This document shows, one piece after another, positions 8,112 through 17,559 of a stretch of DNA of 26,969 nt (its first letter is position 1; every line of letters begins with the position of its first letter). A program made the translations under genes and the position numbers. Source of the stretch: Chloroflexota bacterium. Lineage in GTDB: Bacteria > Chloroflexota > Anaerolineae > Caldilineales > Caldilineaceae. Under the pieces are notes generated by a model. It was not told where the DNA came from, did no database searches, and saw nothing but the letters and a program-made list of their open reading frames with translations. The stretch covers positions 1-26,969 of the forward strand of contig QEUW01000056.1 in assembly GCA_003577005.1 (NCBI GenBank), read 5' to 3'.

Positions 8112-8150
8112 TGGCGCATCAAGCCCGATTAGTGTACCATAAACACTAAG
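8112..8150 (+). promoter_or_regulatory. Candidate promoter and operator palindrome upstream of pncB
   Basis: TTGGCG (8112-8117) and TACCAT (8136-8141) lie 18 bp apart. A perfect inverted repeat, TTAGTGT (8130-8136) and ACACTAA (8144-8150) with a 7-bp centre, overlaps the -10. This is the geometry of a repressor site. NAD salvage genes are often repressed by NrtR or NiaR type regulators, so such a factor is a reasonable but unproven candidate. The leader to the pncB ATG is about 45 nt. Confidence 0.45.
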
Positions 8151-8192
8151 CAATCCGCCGGCTCCCCAGCCGTAAATCAAAGGATAAGAGCT

Positions 8193-9746
8193 ATGACTCC
8201 CTCGCGCCGCGCCGAGATGGAAGGCATCCTGTTTACCGACCAGTACCAACTCACCATGGCCCAACTCTACTTTCGGGCGGGTCTGCACGAACACACCGTT
8301 CAGTTTGACCACTTCTATCGCCGCAACCCCGATTATGGCAGCCATCAGGCCGGCTACTGTGTCAACGCTGGTTTGGAATGGCTCTTGACCTGGATGCGCG
8401 ACTCCTATTTTCGCCCTGAAGACATCGAATATCTCAAGAGCCAGCGCGATAGCGTAGGCAAGCGTATCTTTGCCGACGACTTCTTGAGTTGGCTGGCGAC
8501 CAATGGCAATTTCAATCGGATTACTCTGCACGCCATCCCCGAAGGTCGCGTTGTCCACCCCAACACACCGCTGACGGTGGTGGAGGGGCCGCTGGCTATG
8601 GCGCAGATCCTGGAGACGCCGTTGTTAGCGCATCTCAACTACCAGACACTCGTCGCCACCAAGGCCGCGCGCATGTATGAGAGTGGGCGGGGCCGGCCCA
8701 TTCTCGAATTTGGCCTGCGGCGCGCCCACGGGCGGGGCGCAAATGCCGGGGCGCGCGGCGCGTTAGTGGGTGGCGCCAGCTTCACCTCCAATGTGGCAGT
8801 CTCGCGAGCCCTGGGTTTACCACCCAAGGGCACCCATGCCCACAGCATGGTGCAGCTTTTCATGGCGCTGGGATTGGGAGAACTGGCCGCATTCGAGGCT
8901 TATGCCGACCTCTACCCAGATGATTGCCTTTTGTTGGTGGATACAGTGGACACCTTGCAGAGTGGGATCCCCCATGCCATTCAGGTCTTCGAACAGCTTA
9001 GGAGGAAAGGGCACAAGCCAGTCGGCATCCGTTTAGATTCGGGTGATCTTGCCTATTTGAGCATCCAGGCGGCCAAGATGCTCGACGCTGCCGGCTTTGC
9101 CGAGACCAGCATCGTCCTCTCGGGCGATCTGGATGAACTGGTCATCTGGCAGATCCTCACCCAGATCAGCGAGGAAGCGCCACGCTACGGGGTAGACGCC
9201 GACCACCTGATCAACCGGCTGGTCTACGGGGTCGGCACCCGGCTGATCACTTCATGGGGTGAGCCGGCGCTGGGTGGGGTCTACAAACTCGTGGCGGTGC
9301 GTGAAAACGGCCACTGGAATTCGGCCATCAAGATCTCCGAATCGCCAGCCAAGACGCCCAATCCAGGCCGCAAAAAGCTCTGGCGTCTCTATGATGAGCG
9401 GGGTAACGCCACCGCCGACCTCCAGACGCTCGAGGAGGAAGACCCCCGCCAGGCGGAGCGAATCACGTTGCGCCACCCTGCCGACCACACCAAGTATCGC
9501 ACGCTCCACCGCAACGCCATCTCCCGTTTCGAGCCATTGCTGGTGCCAGTGCTCGACCAGGGACGGCTTGTCTACGATCTGCCCTCACTCGACGCGATCC
9601 GCCAGGCGCGCATCGCCGACGTAGCCGCACTCGACCCTGGCATTCGCCGTCTGGTGAACCCGCACATCTATCATGTCTCACTGAGCCAGAAGCTGTGGGA
9701 TTTGAAACAGGAATTGATTGAGGTGGCGATGAAACAAAATACATAG
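8193..9746 (+). CDS. pncB: Nicotinate phosphoribosyltransferase
   Basis: 517 residues. It catalyses nicotinate + PRPP + ATP to nicotinate mononucleotide in the Preiss-Handler NAD salvage route. Characteristic segments are the N-terminal [23 protein letters not shown] with [21 protein letters not shown], the GTHAHSMVQ motif (213-221, carrying the family's catalytic histidine, here His217), [38 protein letters not shown] and the [16 protein letters not shown] region. The start is supported by a modest AAAGGAT site and by the canonical N-terminus. It stands alone, behind a palindrome overlapping its promoter. Confidence 0.97.
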   Translation: MTPSRRAEMEGILFTDQYQLTMAQLYFRAGLHEHTVQFDHFYRRNPDYGSHQAGYCVNAGLEWLLTWMRDSYFRPEDIEYLKSQRDSVGKRIFADDFLSWLATNGNFNRITLHAIPEGRVVHPNTPLTVVEGPLAMAQILETPLLAHLNYQTLVATKAARMYESGRGRPILEFGLRRAHGRGANAGARGALVGGASFTSNVAVSRALGLPPKGTHAHSMVQLFMALGLGELAAFEAYADLYPDDCLLLVDTVDTLQSGIPHAIQVFEQLRRKGHKPVGIRLDSGDLAYLSIQAAKMLDAAGFAETSIVLSGDLDELVIWQILTQISEEAPRYGVDADHLINRLVYGVGTRLITSWGEPALGGVYKLVAVRENGHWNSAIKISESPAKTPNPGRKKLWRLYDERGNATADLQTLEEEDPRQAERITLRHPADHTKYRTLHRNAISRFEPLLVPVLDQGRLVYDLPSLDAIRQARIADVAALDPGIRRLVNPHIYHVSLSQKLWDLKQELIEVAMKQNT

Positions 9747-9921
9747 TGAGGAATGGAATGCACTTTCGAAAGTTTTTCGGATGCATCCTTGCAGCCAAAC
9801 GGAAGGGCATGAAAAGGCGGTTGAGCCTCCGTCTCAAAGGAACGCTACTAACATCGCCTTCGTTCATGCTCTTCACTTTCAAACGCCGTTGGGCATAGCG
9901 CCATCGCCGTCGACAGAACAG
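9747..9921. other. Convergent intergenic region between pncB and the OsmC gene
   Basis: 175 bp. It contains a 12-bp perfect palindrome ACTTTCGAAAGT at 9762-9773 followed by TTTT, 16 bp after the pncB stop. This could be a minimal terminator, but the stem has no proper loop. Nothing else is recognised. Confidence 0.35.
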
Positions 9922-10377
9922 TCAACCAGTTACCGCAACAGCCGGCTCGCTCCACACCTCGGCATGCAACTCGACTTTGGCTGTCAACGAGTTGGTAATC
10001 AGGCACGCCTGTTCTGCCTTTTCCAGCAATCGCTGGGCCTTCTCGGCATCGCTGCCGGCCGGCAACTGAAGTTTCACGTAAAGGTGCATTTCGGTAAACC
10101 TGGTGACCCGATCAATGCGGTCCAGCACACCAACTACGCTGCATTCTAGCCCATCCCACGCCAGGCGAGAGGCGCGCGCCACAGCGCGGAAAGTCAAAAT
10201 GTAACAGTTGGCCACAGCGCCAGTTAACATCGTTTCGGGCGACCAGACGCCCTCTGGACCGTCGAATTCGGGCGGCGACGCCGTGACCAGTTCCGGCAGA
10301 CCGTTGGACATAACGACTACATTGCCCTCGGCCTGTCCACTTGCGGTGACGCTATAGTGATGCGGGAAATTCTGCAT
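9922..10377 (-). CDS. OsmC family peroxiredoxin-like protein
   Basis: 151 residues from the ATG at 10377, chosen because AAAGGAG lies 8 nt upstream; an in-frame ATG further out at 10458 has no such site. OsmC/Ohr proteins reduce organic hydroperoxides with a pair of cysteines, acting in the cytosol. Both conserved cysteines are present: Cys58 in GAVANCYILTF and Cys125 in EQACLITNSL, the position of the family's CPVSNS-like motif. The glycine-rich N-terminus and SPETMLTGAVANC match the OsmC side rather than Ohr. It is a single gene converging on pncB. A further Cys79 is present in GLECSV. Confidence 0.9.
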   Translation of the reverse strand: MQNFPHHYSVTASGQAEGNVVVMSNGLPELVTASPPEFDGPEGVWSPETMLTGAVANCYILTFRAVARASRLAWDGLECSVVGVLDRIDRVTRFTEMHLYVKLQLPAGSDAEKAQRLLEKAEQACLITNSLTAKVELHAEVWSEPAVAVTG

Positions 10378-10445
10378 GTGATACTCTCCTTTATTTGCGC
10401 ACCCCTCTCTTTGGCCCGGACCAAGCGGGACTCTCGGGAAACCAG

Positions 10446-10474
10446 AGTAGGGCACCATGGCATCTTGCCCTACT
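10446..10474. repeat. 29-bp palindromic repeat (AGTAGGGCA...TGCCCTACT)
   Basis: Perfect 9-bp arms around CCATGGCATCT, about 70 bp upstream of the OsmC start. The centre ATGGCATCTTG and the word TACT/CCTACT recur in the MITE at 25697-25860, and a variant is at 24595-24624, so this is a member of a dispersed family. Confidence 0.6.
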
Positions 10475-10564
10475 GTAGCATGGGTTTCATCCAGTTGCGC
10501 CCGTCACTTAGGGGAATTCATGCCTGGCCAATGGGTCAGGTTCTGTGCGCCACAGCGAAGCTGC

Positions 10565-10604
10565 AAAAAAAACAGCCCGGAAACTGTGAGCTTCCGGGCT
10601 GTTT
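10565..10604 (-). terminator. Rho-independent terminator of the PA14/SH3 lipoprotein gene
   Basis: On the minus strand the stem ACAGCCCGGAA pairs perfectly with TTCCGGGCTGT around a 9-nt loop and runs into eight consecutive T residues. It begins 13 nt after the stop codon at 10617. This is a textbook intrinsic terminator. Confidence 0.92.
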
Positions 10605-10616
10605 GAAGTCTCTCTG

Positions 10617-13600
10617 CTACCGCCAGTACGCCGTCTGGGTGATCGGGGTTGTCCCCGTAATCGGTTCGGCCGGCGGAGGGATCTCGGTCTCTGTCGGCGT
10701 CGGTGATGGTTCTGATGTTGCCGTCTCCGTCGGCTCCGGCGTCGGTGTGGGCGGCTCTGGCGTCGCCGTCTCCGTGGGGGTTGGCGGGAGCGGTGTCTCC
10801 GTCGGCTCCGGCGTCGGTGTGGGCGGCTCTGGTGTCGCCGTGGGTGGCTCCGGTGTCGGCGTGGCCGTCGGCTCCGGCACATCTGTGGGCGCCGGCAAGG
10901 GTTCACCGCTGCCGGCGGCCGTCGTCCGCCGGTAGTCGAAGAGCGATGTGGCCTGGGTATTGAAATCGTTAGTCGCTACCAACACCACGATGCGCCCGCT
11001 GTCGATCTCTTCGCCATTGGGCCAGTGGCGCGGCATAGCAAACGAGATCACGAAGTTCCCGTTGGCGTCGACGATGCCGGCGCCATACTGCTGGTTACGA
11101 CCGCCACTCTCGCCTTCGCCGTCAAAAGTAGCCAGATAGACAGCCACCGTCTGGCCGGGCGGGAAGCCACCACCCACCGCGTTGACCACGGTCCCTGCGG
11201 CGCCGGCTGCCGGCGCCAGACTCAGCGAAGGCTGTGGCGTGGCCGTGGGAGGAGTCGGAGGGGTGTTGGTGGGAGTCGGCGTGCTGGTGGGCGGCACCGG
11301 CGCCGGCAACAGATAGGTGAAGACCTCGCTCACCTGAACGCTGAAGTCATCGGTTGCGACCATGATGATCAGCCGATCTTGCGCCACGGGCGATCCATCG
11401 GGCCAGGTGGCCGGCATGGTAAAGGCCATGCCATAGTTGCCGCTGCGGTCGGTGACAGTGCTGGCATAACGATAGGCGCTGCTGCGCCCGATCTGGTCGC
11501 CAAAGACGCCCAGATAGACACCCACTGGCGTGTTGCCGGGGAAGCCACTGCCATTGACAGCCACCGGCGTCCCTGCGCCACCGGAGAGCGGAGCTACGTT
11601 GATCGACGGTCGCGGCACAGTGACAAAGTAGTCAAAGGTATCGCTGGCCTGGACGCGGAAGTCATCGGTTGCCACCACGACCAGCAGCTTGCCGGTCTCG
11701 ATGTTATCGTTGGTCTCCCTCCACTGGCGCGGAATGATGAACGAGAAGGTAAAGTTCCCCTGCCCATCGGTGGTTGTGCTGGCGTAGACAGCTGGGCTGT
11801 CACCGCTGCGCAACGCAGCGGTCACGATGCGCGCCAGGTGCGCATTGACTCGCGTATTGGGCGGGAAGCCACCGCCGTTCACCGTTACCGGCGTCTCTGG
11901 CCCACCCGAACCGGGGTTGACATCTACATAGGGGGCCGGACTCACCGGTGGCCGCGCTGCCTGGAACTCAAAGGTGTCGCTGGCCTCGACGGTGAAGTTG
12001 TCAGTTGCCACAAGCACGAGCAGGTCGCCCGGTTCGATGGGCGTGCCGTCGGGCCAGGTGGCGGGCATGACAAACGAGAGGCGATACTCGCCCCGGCTGT
12101 CGGTGACACCGGCGGCATAGCGCATCGGCTCAGCCGCTACCCCGGCGGCTCGCACCGGCGCCCCCAGGTAGAGGTAGACCGCCGTGTTGGCCGGGAAGCC
12201 ACCACCGGTAACGATCACATTGGCGCCGGCCGGGCCGGAGGTCGGGTTGACATCGGCGAACGGATTGCGCGCCGGTTCGTCGGCGATCCGCTCCCACCAG
12301 ACCCGAACACGGGCGCCTCCCCTGCGCTCGAAGTACTCAACGCGCAGGTCCACCCGGCCATCAAGGAAGATATCGGCCGTAAACGTTTCGCTATAGTCGT
12401 TTTCCCGCCACTCGTCGATGATGCGATCACCATCCACCCAGACACGGATGCCATCATCGGCGCGGGCGTAGAAGCGGTAGAGGCCGCGGTCAAAGCGCCG
12501 GTCGCGAGTCCAGCGCACCGAGAAGTTGTCGTCGGAGATTCGGCTGTCGGGCGAGCCTGAGCCCCAGTTGAAGTTGATCTCGCGGTCGTTGCGTCGGAAG
12601 CGTGGGCTGCCTTCGAGGTCACGGTTGTTCCAGTATTCTCCTTTCCAATCTGGGAAGTCGTCGGGCTCCTCTTCGGTGATCCGTTCCCAGGTCAGGCGGA
12701 TGCGGGCGTCACCGGTGCGCTCGTAGTACTCGAGGCGCAGCGAATGGTGGCCGGAACTCAGGTAGATGTCGCCCGTACGTTCGCGCACGCTGCCATCGCT
12801 CCACTCGTCGATGAGCAGATGGTCATCCACCCAGAGGCGGGCGCCGTCGTCGACCAGAACGCGGAAGCGGTAAGTGCCCGCATCGAAGTAGACCGAACGG
12901 GTCCAACGCACCGAGAAATTGTCAACCGGAATGCGCGAGTCGGGTGAACCGCGGCCCCAGTCGAAGTCGATATTGCCGTCGGTGCGCACCAGTGCCGGGC
13001 TGCCCGCGAGCGAGCGGTTGGCGAAATACTCACCACGCCAGCCTTCCGGTTCGCCGATCCGTTGCCAGTTAAAGCGGATGCGGGCCAACTGGTAGGCATC
13101 GAAGTACTCGACACGCAGGTTATGATAGCCGGCGCTCACCGTACGGTCGGCAGTGAAGGTAGTGGCGCCCTGTTCACGCCACTGGTCGATGATCAACTCA
13201 CTGCCCAGCCAGACGCGTACACCATCATCGCTGGTGACGGTAAAGCGATAGGTGCCACCTTCAAGATAGACGCTGCGTGTCCAGCGTACCGAAAAGTTGT
13301 CGCCGGGCAACCCACGCGCCGGGGCGCCAAAACCCCAATCGAAGTCGATAGAGGGGTCGGTGCGCACCAGCGCCGGGGCGTCGGAGAGGTTGCGGTTGGC
13401 AAAGTATTCGCCGCGCCACCCTTCAGGTGGTGGCAGGGGCGTCGGCGTTGGCGTCGGATAACGTGTTGCCGTTGGGGGTGGTGGCGGTGCGGCAGGCGCC
13501 TCGACCACCGGGGCGGTGCCGGTAAAGTTGGTATAAGGCCGCGCCACCCAGCCAACGGTTCCGTCAGGGATGCGCACATAGAGCCAGTAAGCATCCCGGC

Positions 13601-14276
13601 TCTGACCCAGAACATCCAGTGTGGTGCCTTGGGTAAGCGAGCGCAGAATCGCATAGGCGGCGCCCGGGCCGGAGCGGAGATTCAACCCGCGGCTGACTAC
13701 GCGTACGGTTGTATCTACCGCTGGTGGAACTGGCGTAGCGGTCGGGGCGACGGTAGCTGGCAGCGGTGTTGCCGTAGCAGTCGGCTCGGTCGGCGTCTCG
13801 GTCGGTGTGACCGGTTCAGCGACGCCGATCACCATGAGGGTGGTCGTCACCCTCAGGTCGGGCTCGGTAGCATAAACGACAAGCGTGAGTTCGGGTGTCC
13901 CGCTACTGGCCGCTTCATCGGGCAAGAAAAAGGAGGCGTTGAAACGTCCATCCTCTTCAGTGGTCGTGACGGAGACGGTTGTTGCCACCCGCTCACCATC
14001 TTGTGTCCATTCGACATTGACAAAGACCGGTTGATTGGCGGGCCACCCTGCGCCCGAGACCGAGACAAATTCACCGGCCTCAACTGCAACAGGGGCTACG
14101 GCAATCACCGGTTCAGTGGTCACCTCGCCAGGGGGCAACGTGTCAACCTGACCGGTCGGGGGCAGGGGTACGACACAGCCGCTCAACCCTAAAAGTAGGG
14201 TCAGCAGCACAACCCAGACACCGGCAGCCGAGGCGCGCCGGCGTAGGGGTTCAAAGAGCGAGAATTGCACCTTCAT
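10617..14276 (-). CDS. Large surface lipoprotein: SH3b, three PA14 domains, four unassigned repeats
   Basis: 1219 residues from the ATG at 14276, with GGGAG 11 nt upstream. A TTG at 14282 would add two residues. The lipobox is LGLSGC (Cys34). In order: an Ig-like domain (about 55-155), Thr/Pro linker, an SH3b domain (188-250; [17 protein letters not shown] and VGWVARPY), Pro-rich linker, and three PA14 domains (about 285-408, 411-535, 542-665; each has GEY(F/W)xNR near its start, DNFSVRWTR and a DDGxRxW core). Four related units of about 100 residues follow (673-773, 783-885, 890-990, 1017-1116), each starting GxGFPxNTxV and ending LVATxDFxxQASDxF. The last 95 residues are PTPEPP-type low complexity. 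PA14 and SH3b domains usually bind carbohydrate and cell-wall material, so a cell-surface binding role is inferred. It is monocistronic with its own terminator. Confidence 0.9.
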   Translation of the reverse strand: MKVQFSLFEPLRRRASAAGVWVVLLTLLLGLSGCVVPLPPTGQVDTLPPGEVTTEPVIAVAPVAVEAGEFVSVSGAGWPANQPVFVNVEWTQDGERVATTVSVTTTEEDGRFNASFFLPDEAASSGTPELTLVVYATEPDLRVTTTLMVIGVAEPVTPTETPTEPTATATPLPATVAPTATPVPPAVDTTVRVVSRGLNLRSGPGAAYAILRSLTQGTTLDVLGQSRDAYWLYVRIPDGTVGWVARPYTNFTGTAPVVEAPAAPPPPPTATRYPTPTPTPLPPPEGWRGEYFANRNLSDAPALVRTDPSIDFDWGFGAPARGLPGDNFSVRWTRSVYLEGGTYRFTVTSDDGVRVWLGSELIIDQWREQGATTFTADRTVSAGYHNLRVEYFDAYQLARIRFNWQRIGEPEGWRGEYFANRSLAGSPALVRTDGNIDFDWGRGSPDSRIPVDNFSVRWTRSVYFDAGTYRFRVLVDDGARLWVDDHLLIDEWSDGSVRERTGDIYLSSGHHSLRLEYYERTGDARIRLTWERITEEEPDDFPDWKGEYWNNRDLEGSPRFRRNDREINFNWGSGSPDSRISDDNFSVRWTRDRRFDRGLYRFYARADDGIRVWVDGDRIIDEWRENDYSETFTADIFLDGRVDLRVEYFERRGGARVRVWWERIADEPARNPFADVNPTSGPAGANVIVTGGGFPANTAVYLYLGAPVRAAGVAAEPMRYAAGVTDSRGEYRLSFVMPATWPDGTPIEPGDLLVLVATDNFTVEASDTFEFQAARPPVSPAPYVDVNPGSGGPETPVTVNGGGFPPNTRVNAHLARIVTAALRSGDSPAVYASTTTDGQGNFTFSFIIPRQWRETNDNIETGKLLVVVATDDFRVQASDTFDYFVTVPRPSINVAPLSGGAGTPVAVNGSGFPGNTPVGVYLGVFGDQIGRSSAYRYASTVTDRSGNYGMAFTMPATWPDGSPVAQDRLIIMVATDDFSVQVSEVFTYLLPAPVPPTSTPTPTNTPPTPPTATPQPSLSLAPAAGAAGTVVNAVGGGFPPGQTVAVYLATFDGEGESGGRNQQYGAGIVDANGNFVISFAMPRHWPNGEEIDSGRIVVLVATNDFNTQATSLFDYRRTTAAGSGEPLPAPTDVPEPTATPTPEPPTATPEPPTPTPEPTETPLPPTPTETATPEPPTPTPEPTETATSEPSPTPTETEIPPPAEPITGTTPITQTAYWR
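10723..10841. repeat. Direct repeat in the Pro/Thr tail coding region
   Basis: Two 47-bp copies (10723-10769 and 10795-10841) differ at one base and are 72 bp, exactly 24 codons, apart. They encode part of the PTPEPP tail of the SH3b/PA14 lipoprotein. In-frame repeats like this change length by slippage or recombination without breaking the gene. Confidence 0.75.
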
Positions 14277-14512
14277 GATCAATCTTCTCCCATTCAGGCG
14301 ACATCCCTTTATTACTGCGGATAATACGTCGATACAACAATGGAAATAACGAAGAATATGTTCAAATATTCACTTAATAGACTGGCCTGAAGAGGTTTTT
14401 GTTCCGGTTTTTCGCCTACTGAACCCCCAAACCGTTCTCTTTTCAACACACGACAACAAGGACGCCCACACGAAGCACCTTCTATAACAGTCTGCATTCT
14501 ACGTTCTGCGTT
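14277..14512. other. Intergenic region upstream of the PA14 lipoprotein
   Basis: 236 bp, clearly more AT-rich than its neighbours between 14310 and 14400, as expected for a promoter of the minus-strand lipoprotein gene. No hexamer pair is convincing enough to call. The right end is occupied by heptamer repeats. Confidence 0.4.
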
Positions 14513-14532
14513 CTACGTTCTGCGCTCTGCGT
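14491..14532. repeat. Six tandem heptamers (TCTGCGT family)
   Basis: Read from 14491 the units are TCTGCAT, TCTACGT, TCTGCGT, TCTACGT, TCTGCGC, TCTGCGT. They overlap the last codons and stop of the membrane-protein gene ending at 14513, so its last residues (NAERRT) are encoded by the repeat. Confidence 0.8.
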
Positions 14533-15040
14533 TCATACCAAGCAGTTGCCGTCCTAAAAGAAAAAGGCCGGCCACTATGAGCAGCAGCGGCCAGAGGCGC
14601 GCCAAAAAGCCAAATGGCCCCAGGAAAGCTGCAAAGATGACAAACAACCCAAAACTGATAGCCACAAGCGTGGCGCCGGCGCGCAGTGAACTTGCCGGCT
14701 CGCCGCTGAGCAGCCCATTGAGGATAATCCCCACACCGACAAAACCGGGGATCAGCGTCCAGGTATAGGCCCAGCTATCCCAATAGCCGGTGAGGTTCTG
14801 AAAGAAAAGCAGGCACCCAATCCCGCCGACAATCGAACCTGGAATCGCAAGCCCAGGAACACGGGTGACGACGGCCGCCACCAGCAACACCGCACCGACG
14901 CCCACAACGATCAGCGGCCAAAAGAGGTCGATGCGTACAAAGCGGCTGAGACCAGGCACTAGTTGTAACAGGAGGAAGAGAAAGCCCAACCCAATGAGGA
15001 CAAGACCGACGGCCAGACTGCTCGCGCGTTGAGAGTTCAT
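14513..15040 (-). CDS. Multi-pass membrane protein, LiaF/DUF5668-like
   Basis: 175 residues with about six hydrophobic segments. The N-terminus (LAVGLVLIGLGFLFLLLQL then LFWPLIVVGVGAVLL) and the repeat of the same pattern near the C-terminus (ARLWPLLLIVAGLFLLGRQL) show the paired-helix 'G-x-hhhG-x-hhhL...WP-hhhhh-G' pattern of the LiaF transmembrane and DUF5668 families, often found in envelope-stress modules. No histidine kinase is adjacent. It is the last of three small membrane-protein genes, starting 26 bp after the holin-like gene. The final residues derive from a heptamer repeat that appears to have replaced the natural C-terminus. Confidence 0.7.
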   Translation of the reverse strand: MNSQRASSLAVGLVLIGLGFLFLLLQLVPGLSRFVRIDLFWPLIVVGVGAVLLVAAVVTRVPGLAIPGSIVGGIGCLLFFQNLTGYWDSWAYTWTLIPGFVGVGIILNGLLSGEPASSLRAGATLVAISFGLFVIFAAFLGPFGFLARLWPLLLIVAGLFLLGRQLLGMNAERRT

Positions 15041-15066
15041 CGCTCCTTAGCTCCTTACTTCATATC

Positions 15067-15393
15067 TTAACGCCCCACCAGCCAGAAGATCAGCGTGTTC
15101 AGCAGGCTCAACACGAGCGGGCCGATGAGCACACTCAGCGCACCCTGCAGGCGGAAACCGTCGACGAGCTTGCTGGTCAACCAGAAGACAAAAATGTTCA
15201 ACAGAATGGCAAAGAGGCCGAACGTGATCCAGTTGAGCGGGGCAAAGACAAAACCAAAAATGCCGTTAAGCACGCCAAAGACCAGTGCGGTAATCAGCGC
15301 AGTAGTGGCATCTCGAATCTCAATGCCCAACGGCAGCCGGGATAAAATCAGCAGGCTTACTGTTGTGACCAGAACAGTAGCAATAAAATTCAT
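15067..15393 (-). CDS. Phage holin family 4-like membrane protein (PF04020 type)
   Basis: 108 residues with four membrane segments: about 1-20, 30-52 (TTALITALVFGVLNGIFGFV), 56-76 (LNWITFGLFAILLNIFVFWL) and 85-106. The pattern LNWITFGLF...NIFVFWL...GF is typical of the chromosomal four-helix 'phage holin family' proteins, which in most bacteria are not part of a prophage and have no proven lytic role. A GAGGG ribosome site sits 11 nt upstream of the ATG. There is no lysin or phage gene nearby. It is in the middle of a three-gene minus-strand run. Confidence 0.85.
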   Translation of the reverse strand: MNFIATVLVTTVSLLILSRLPLGIEIRDATTALITALVFGVLNGIFGFVFAPLNWITFGLFAILLNIFVFWLTSKLVDGFRLQGALSVLIGPLVLSLLNTLIFWLVGR

Positions 15394-15423
15394 TGAGCTC
15401 TTTCCCTCTTTGTACGAGCCAGA

Positions 15424-15639
15424 TCAGAAGAGCCCGCGTACCATGAGCATCAAGCCAAAGATCATCAGCGGAATGCCAATGATAGCGCCAACCACCGTAA
15501 TGCTGAGCAGCAGCCCCACAATGAGAAACACCAGCCCCAGCACGATGCCGAGCAGCCGGCCCGTCAGGGCCAGGATCGCGGCCAACAGCCGCCAGAGCGC
15601 CACAAAAGGCCATAAAATCCATGGAACAGATTGTGTCAT
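15424..15639 (-). CDS. Small hydrophobic membrane protein
   Basis: 71 residues from the ATG at 15639, chosen for the GAGGT site 5 nt upstream; a longer frame reaching 15750 lacks a ribosome site. After MTQSVPWILWPFVALWRLL two membrane segments follow (about 12-40 and 42-65; GIVLGLVFLIVGLLLSITVV then GAIIGIPLMIFGLMLMVRGLF). No family is assigned with confidence. It is 30 bp upstream of the holin-like gene and probably co-transcribed with it. Confidence 0.7.
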   Translation of the reverse strand: MTQSVPWILWPFVALWRLLAAILALTGRLLGIVLGLVFLIVGLLLSITVVGAIIGIPLMIFGLMLMVRGLF

Positions 15640-15761
15640 GAGTGACCTCGCATTGTTTAGTCGATGATAAGGGTTTCCAGCTACCTGATCCGCACAGGCA
15701 ACGATGACACGGAAACCACTGCTACTCACTTTACGAGATCGCCAGAGCAAAGTTGCAATTA

Positions 15762-17426
15762 TTACGCACTGCCAGCGCGGTGCTTTTTGTAAAAGTTGAT
15801 CAAACCATTCGTGGACGGATCGTGCGCTGTGCTAACCTCAGGTCCCTTCAGTTCTGTCTCGATGGCTTTGGCCAACACCTTGCCCAACTCAACGCCCATC
15901 TGGTCAAACGAGTTGATGTTCCAGATAACGCCCTGGGTGAAGATCTTGTGTTCGTAGAGCGCGATCAACATGCCGAGCGTGGCCGGCGTCAGTTTCTGAA
16001 AGAAGAAGGTGTTGGTGGGCCGGTTGCCGGTAAAGCTCTTGGCCGCCACCAATCGTTCCAGGTGCGGACCGGTGACGCCCTGCGCCACCAGTTCGGCGCG
16101 CACGTCATCGGACGTTTTGCCCATCATGAGCGCCTCGGTCTGCGCCAGAAAGTTGGCGATGAGGATCGTGTGATGAGCGCCTGTGGGGTTGTGGCTCTCG
16201 ACCGGAGCCAGAAAGTCACACGGCACCAGCTTGGTACCCTGGTGGATCAGCTGATAGAAGGCATGCTGCCCGTTGGTGCCCGGTTCGCCCCAGATGATGG
16301 GACCGGTGGTGTAGTCGACGTGTTCCCCTTCTTTGGTTACACTCTTGCCGTTGCTCTCCATGTCGGCCTGTTGTAAATAGGCGGGGAAGCGGGCCAGATA
16401 GTGGTCGTAGGGCAAGATCGCATGGCTCTGGGCATCCCAAAAATTGTTGTACCAGATGCCGAGCAGCCCCATGATCACCGGGATATTGCGGTCGAAGGGC
16501 GCGGTGCGGAAGTGCTCGTCCACCTGATGCCCGCCCTCCAACATCTCCAGGAAGTGGTCCATCCCAACCATCAAGGCGATGGGGAGCCCAATGGCCGACC
16601 AGAGCGAATAGCGCCCACCTACCCAGTCCCAAAACTCGAACATGTTTTCCGGGTCGATACCAAAGGCGGTCACCGCCTCCCGGTTGGTGGAGATGGCGAC
16701 AAAGTGGCGGGCAATCGCCGCCTCGTCTTTGGCGTGATCTAGAAACCAGGCGCGGGCAGTGCGGGCGTTGGTCATCGTCTCCTGGGTGGTAAAGGTCTTG
16801 GAGGCAATGAGAAAGAGCGAGCTCTCCGGGTCGATCTGTTTGAGCGTTTCGGTAATGTCGGTGCCATCTACGTTGGAAACAAAGTGGGCGCGCAGACCCG
16901 GCTGGTGATACGGGGTGAGCGCCAGCGTCGCCATCTTTGGCCCTAAGTCCGACCCGCCGATGCCAATGTTGACGATGTCGGTGATACGGCGGCCCGTGTA
17001 CCCCAACCAGGCGCCCCCGCGCACCCAGTCGGTAAAGGTGCGCATCTTGTCGAGCACGCGGTTGACATCCTGCACTACATCTTGACCATCGACCAGGAGA
17101 GGCCGGTCGCCGGTGGCCCAAGGGGCGCCCCGTAGCGCCACGTGTAGCACGGCGCGCTTTTCCGTCGTGTTGATCTTTTCCCCGTTGAACATGGCTTCGA
17201 TCTGTTCGGCCAGCCGGGCCTGGTGCGCCAGCGCCACCAGCAGGTTCATGGTGCGCGTGGTGATGCGGTTTTTGGAATAATCGAACAAGAGGTCACCCAG
17301 CTCAAGCGAAAAGCGGTCAAAGCGGGCGGTGTCAGCAGCAAAGAGGTCACGCAGGTGGACGTTTTCCATCTCCTGGCGATGCGCTGCCAGCGCCTGCCAG
17401 GCCGAGGAATTGGTGAGGGTAGACAT
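15762..17426 (-). CDS. pgi: Glucose-6-phosphate isomerase
   Basis: 554 residues, the length of the long bacterial/eukaryotic PGI class. It interconverts glucose 6-phosphate and fructose 6-phosphate in the cytosol. Seen in order: [14 protein letters not shown], the phosphate-binding [13 protein letters not shown], the signature [57 protein letters not shown] with catalytic Glu and His, and [12 protein letters not shown] with the catalytic Lys. The ATG at 17426 gives the family's N-terminus and has AAAGG 9 nt upstream. The three small membrane-protein genes follow on the same strand after 122 bp, with no clear terminator between. Confidence 0.98.
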   Translation of the reverse strand: MSTLTNSSAWQALAAHRQEMENVHLRDLFAADTARFDRFSLELGDLLFDYSKNRITTRTMNLLVALAHQARLAEQIEAMFNGEKINTTEKRAVLHVALRGAPWATGDRPLLVDGQDVVQDVNRVLDKMRTFTDWVRGGAWLGYTGRRITDIVNIGIGGSDLGPKMATLALTPYHQPGLRAHFVSNVDGTDITETLKQIDPESSLFLIASKTFTTQETMTNARTARAWFLDHAKDEAAIARHFVAISTNREAVTAFGIDPENMFEFWDWVGGRYSLWSAIGLPIALMVGMDHFLEMLEGGHQVDEHFRTAPFDRNIPVIMGLLGIWYNNFWDAQSHAILPYDHYLARFPAYLQQADMESNGKSVTKEGEHVDYTTGPIIWGEPGTNGQHAFYQLIHQGTKLVPCDFLAPVESHNPTGAHHTILIANFLAQTEALMMGKTSDDVRAELVAQGVTGPHLERLVAAKSFTGNRPTNTFFFQKLTPATLGMLIALYEHKIFTQGVIWNINSFDQMGVELGKVLAKAIETELKGPEVSTAHDPSTNGLINFYKKHRAGSA

Positions 17427-17559
17427 GGCATGTGCCTTTCTGACAGAGTCACAAAGTGGCTGTAGTGTTGGTCTACATCCAGTGACAACCACCTTCCGTG
17501 GCTGCCATTTGGTTCGAAACGAGTGTCCCATTTTACCACCGCCCAGGCAGACTGATAGA

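Larger units (their letters stand above)
7653..8192. other. Gene-free region between yggT and pncB
   Basis: 540 bp in which no reading frame shows a recognisable protein. It contains a MITE-like element (7863-8013) with an internal hairpin and the promoter and palindrome of pncB (8112-8150). The first 200 bp (7653-7862) show nothing I can assign. Confidence 0.6.

Noticed and set aside
7697..8149. 150-codon plus-strand frame between yggT and pncB
   Set aside because: It has no ribosome site, no family similarity, crosses the MITE-like element and its hairpin, and does not resemble DUF167 (yggU).
11025..14192. Long plus-strand open frames across the PA14 lipoprotein gene
   Set aside because: They are antisense to a gene with clear SH3b and PA14 domains and a terminator; the translations are Arg/Gly-rich with no recognisable family, as expected from GC-rich antisense frames.
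15067..15393. Possible prophage because of a holin-family gene
   Set aside because: Neighbours are pgi and small membrane proteins; no phage structural, lysis or integrase gene is present, and this family is commonly chromosomal.
17505..17535. GGTTCGAAAC followed by ACCACC, resembling a tRNA T-arm and end
   Set aside because: The flanking bases do not form a 5-bp T stem and no acceptor, D or anticodon arm can be built upstream.
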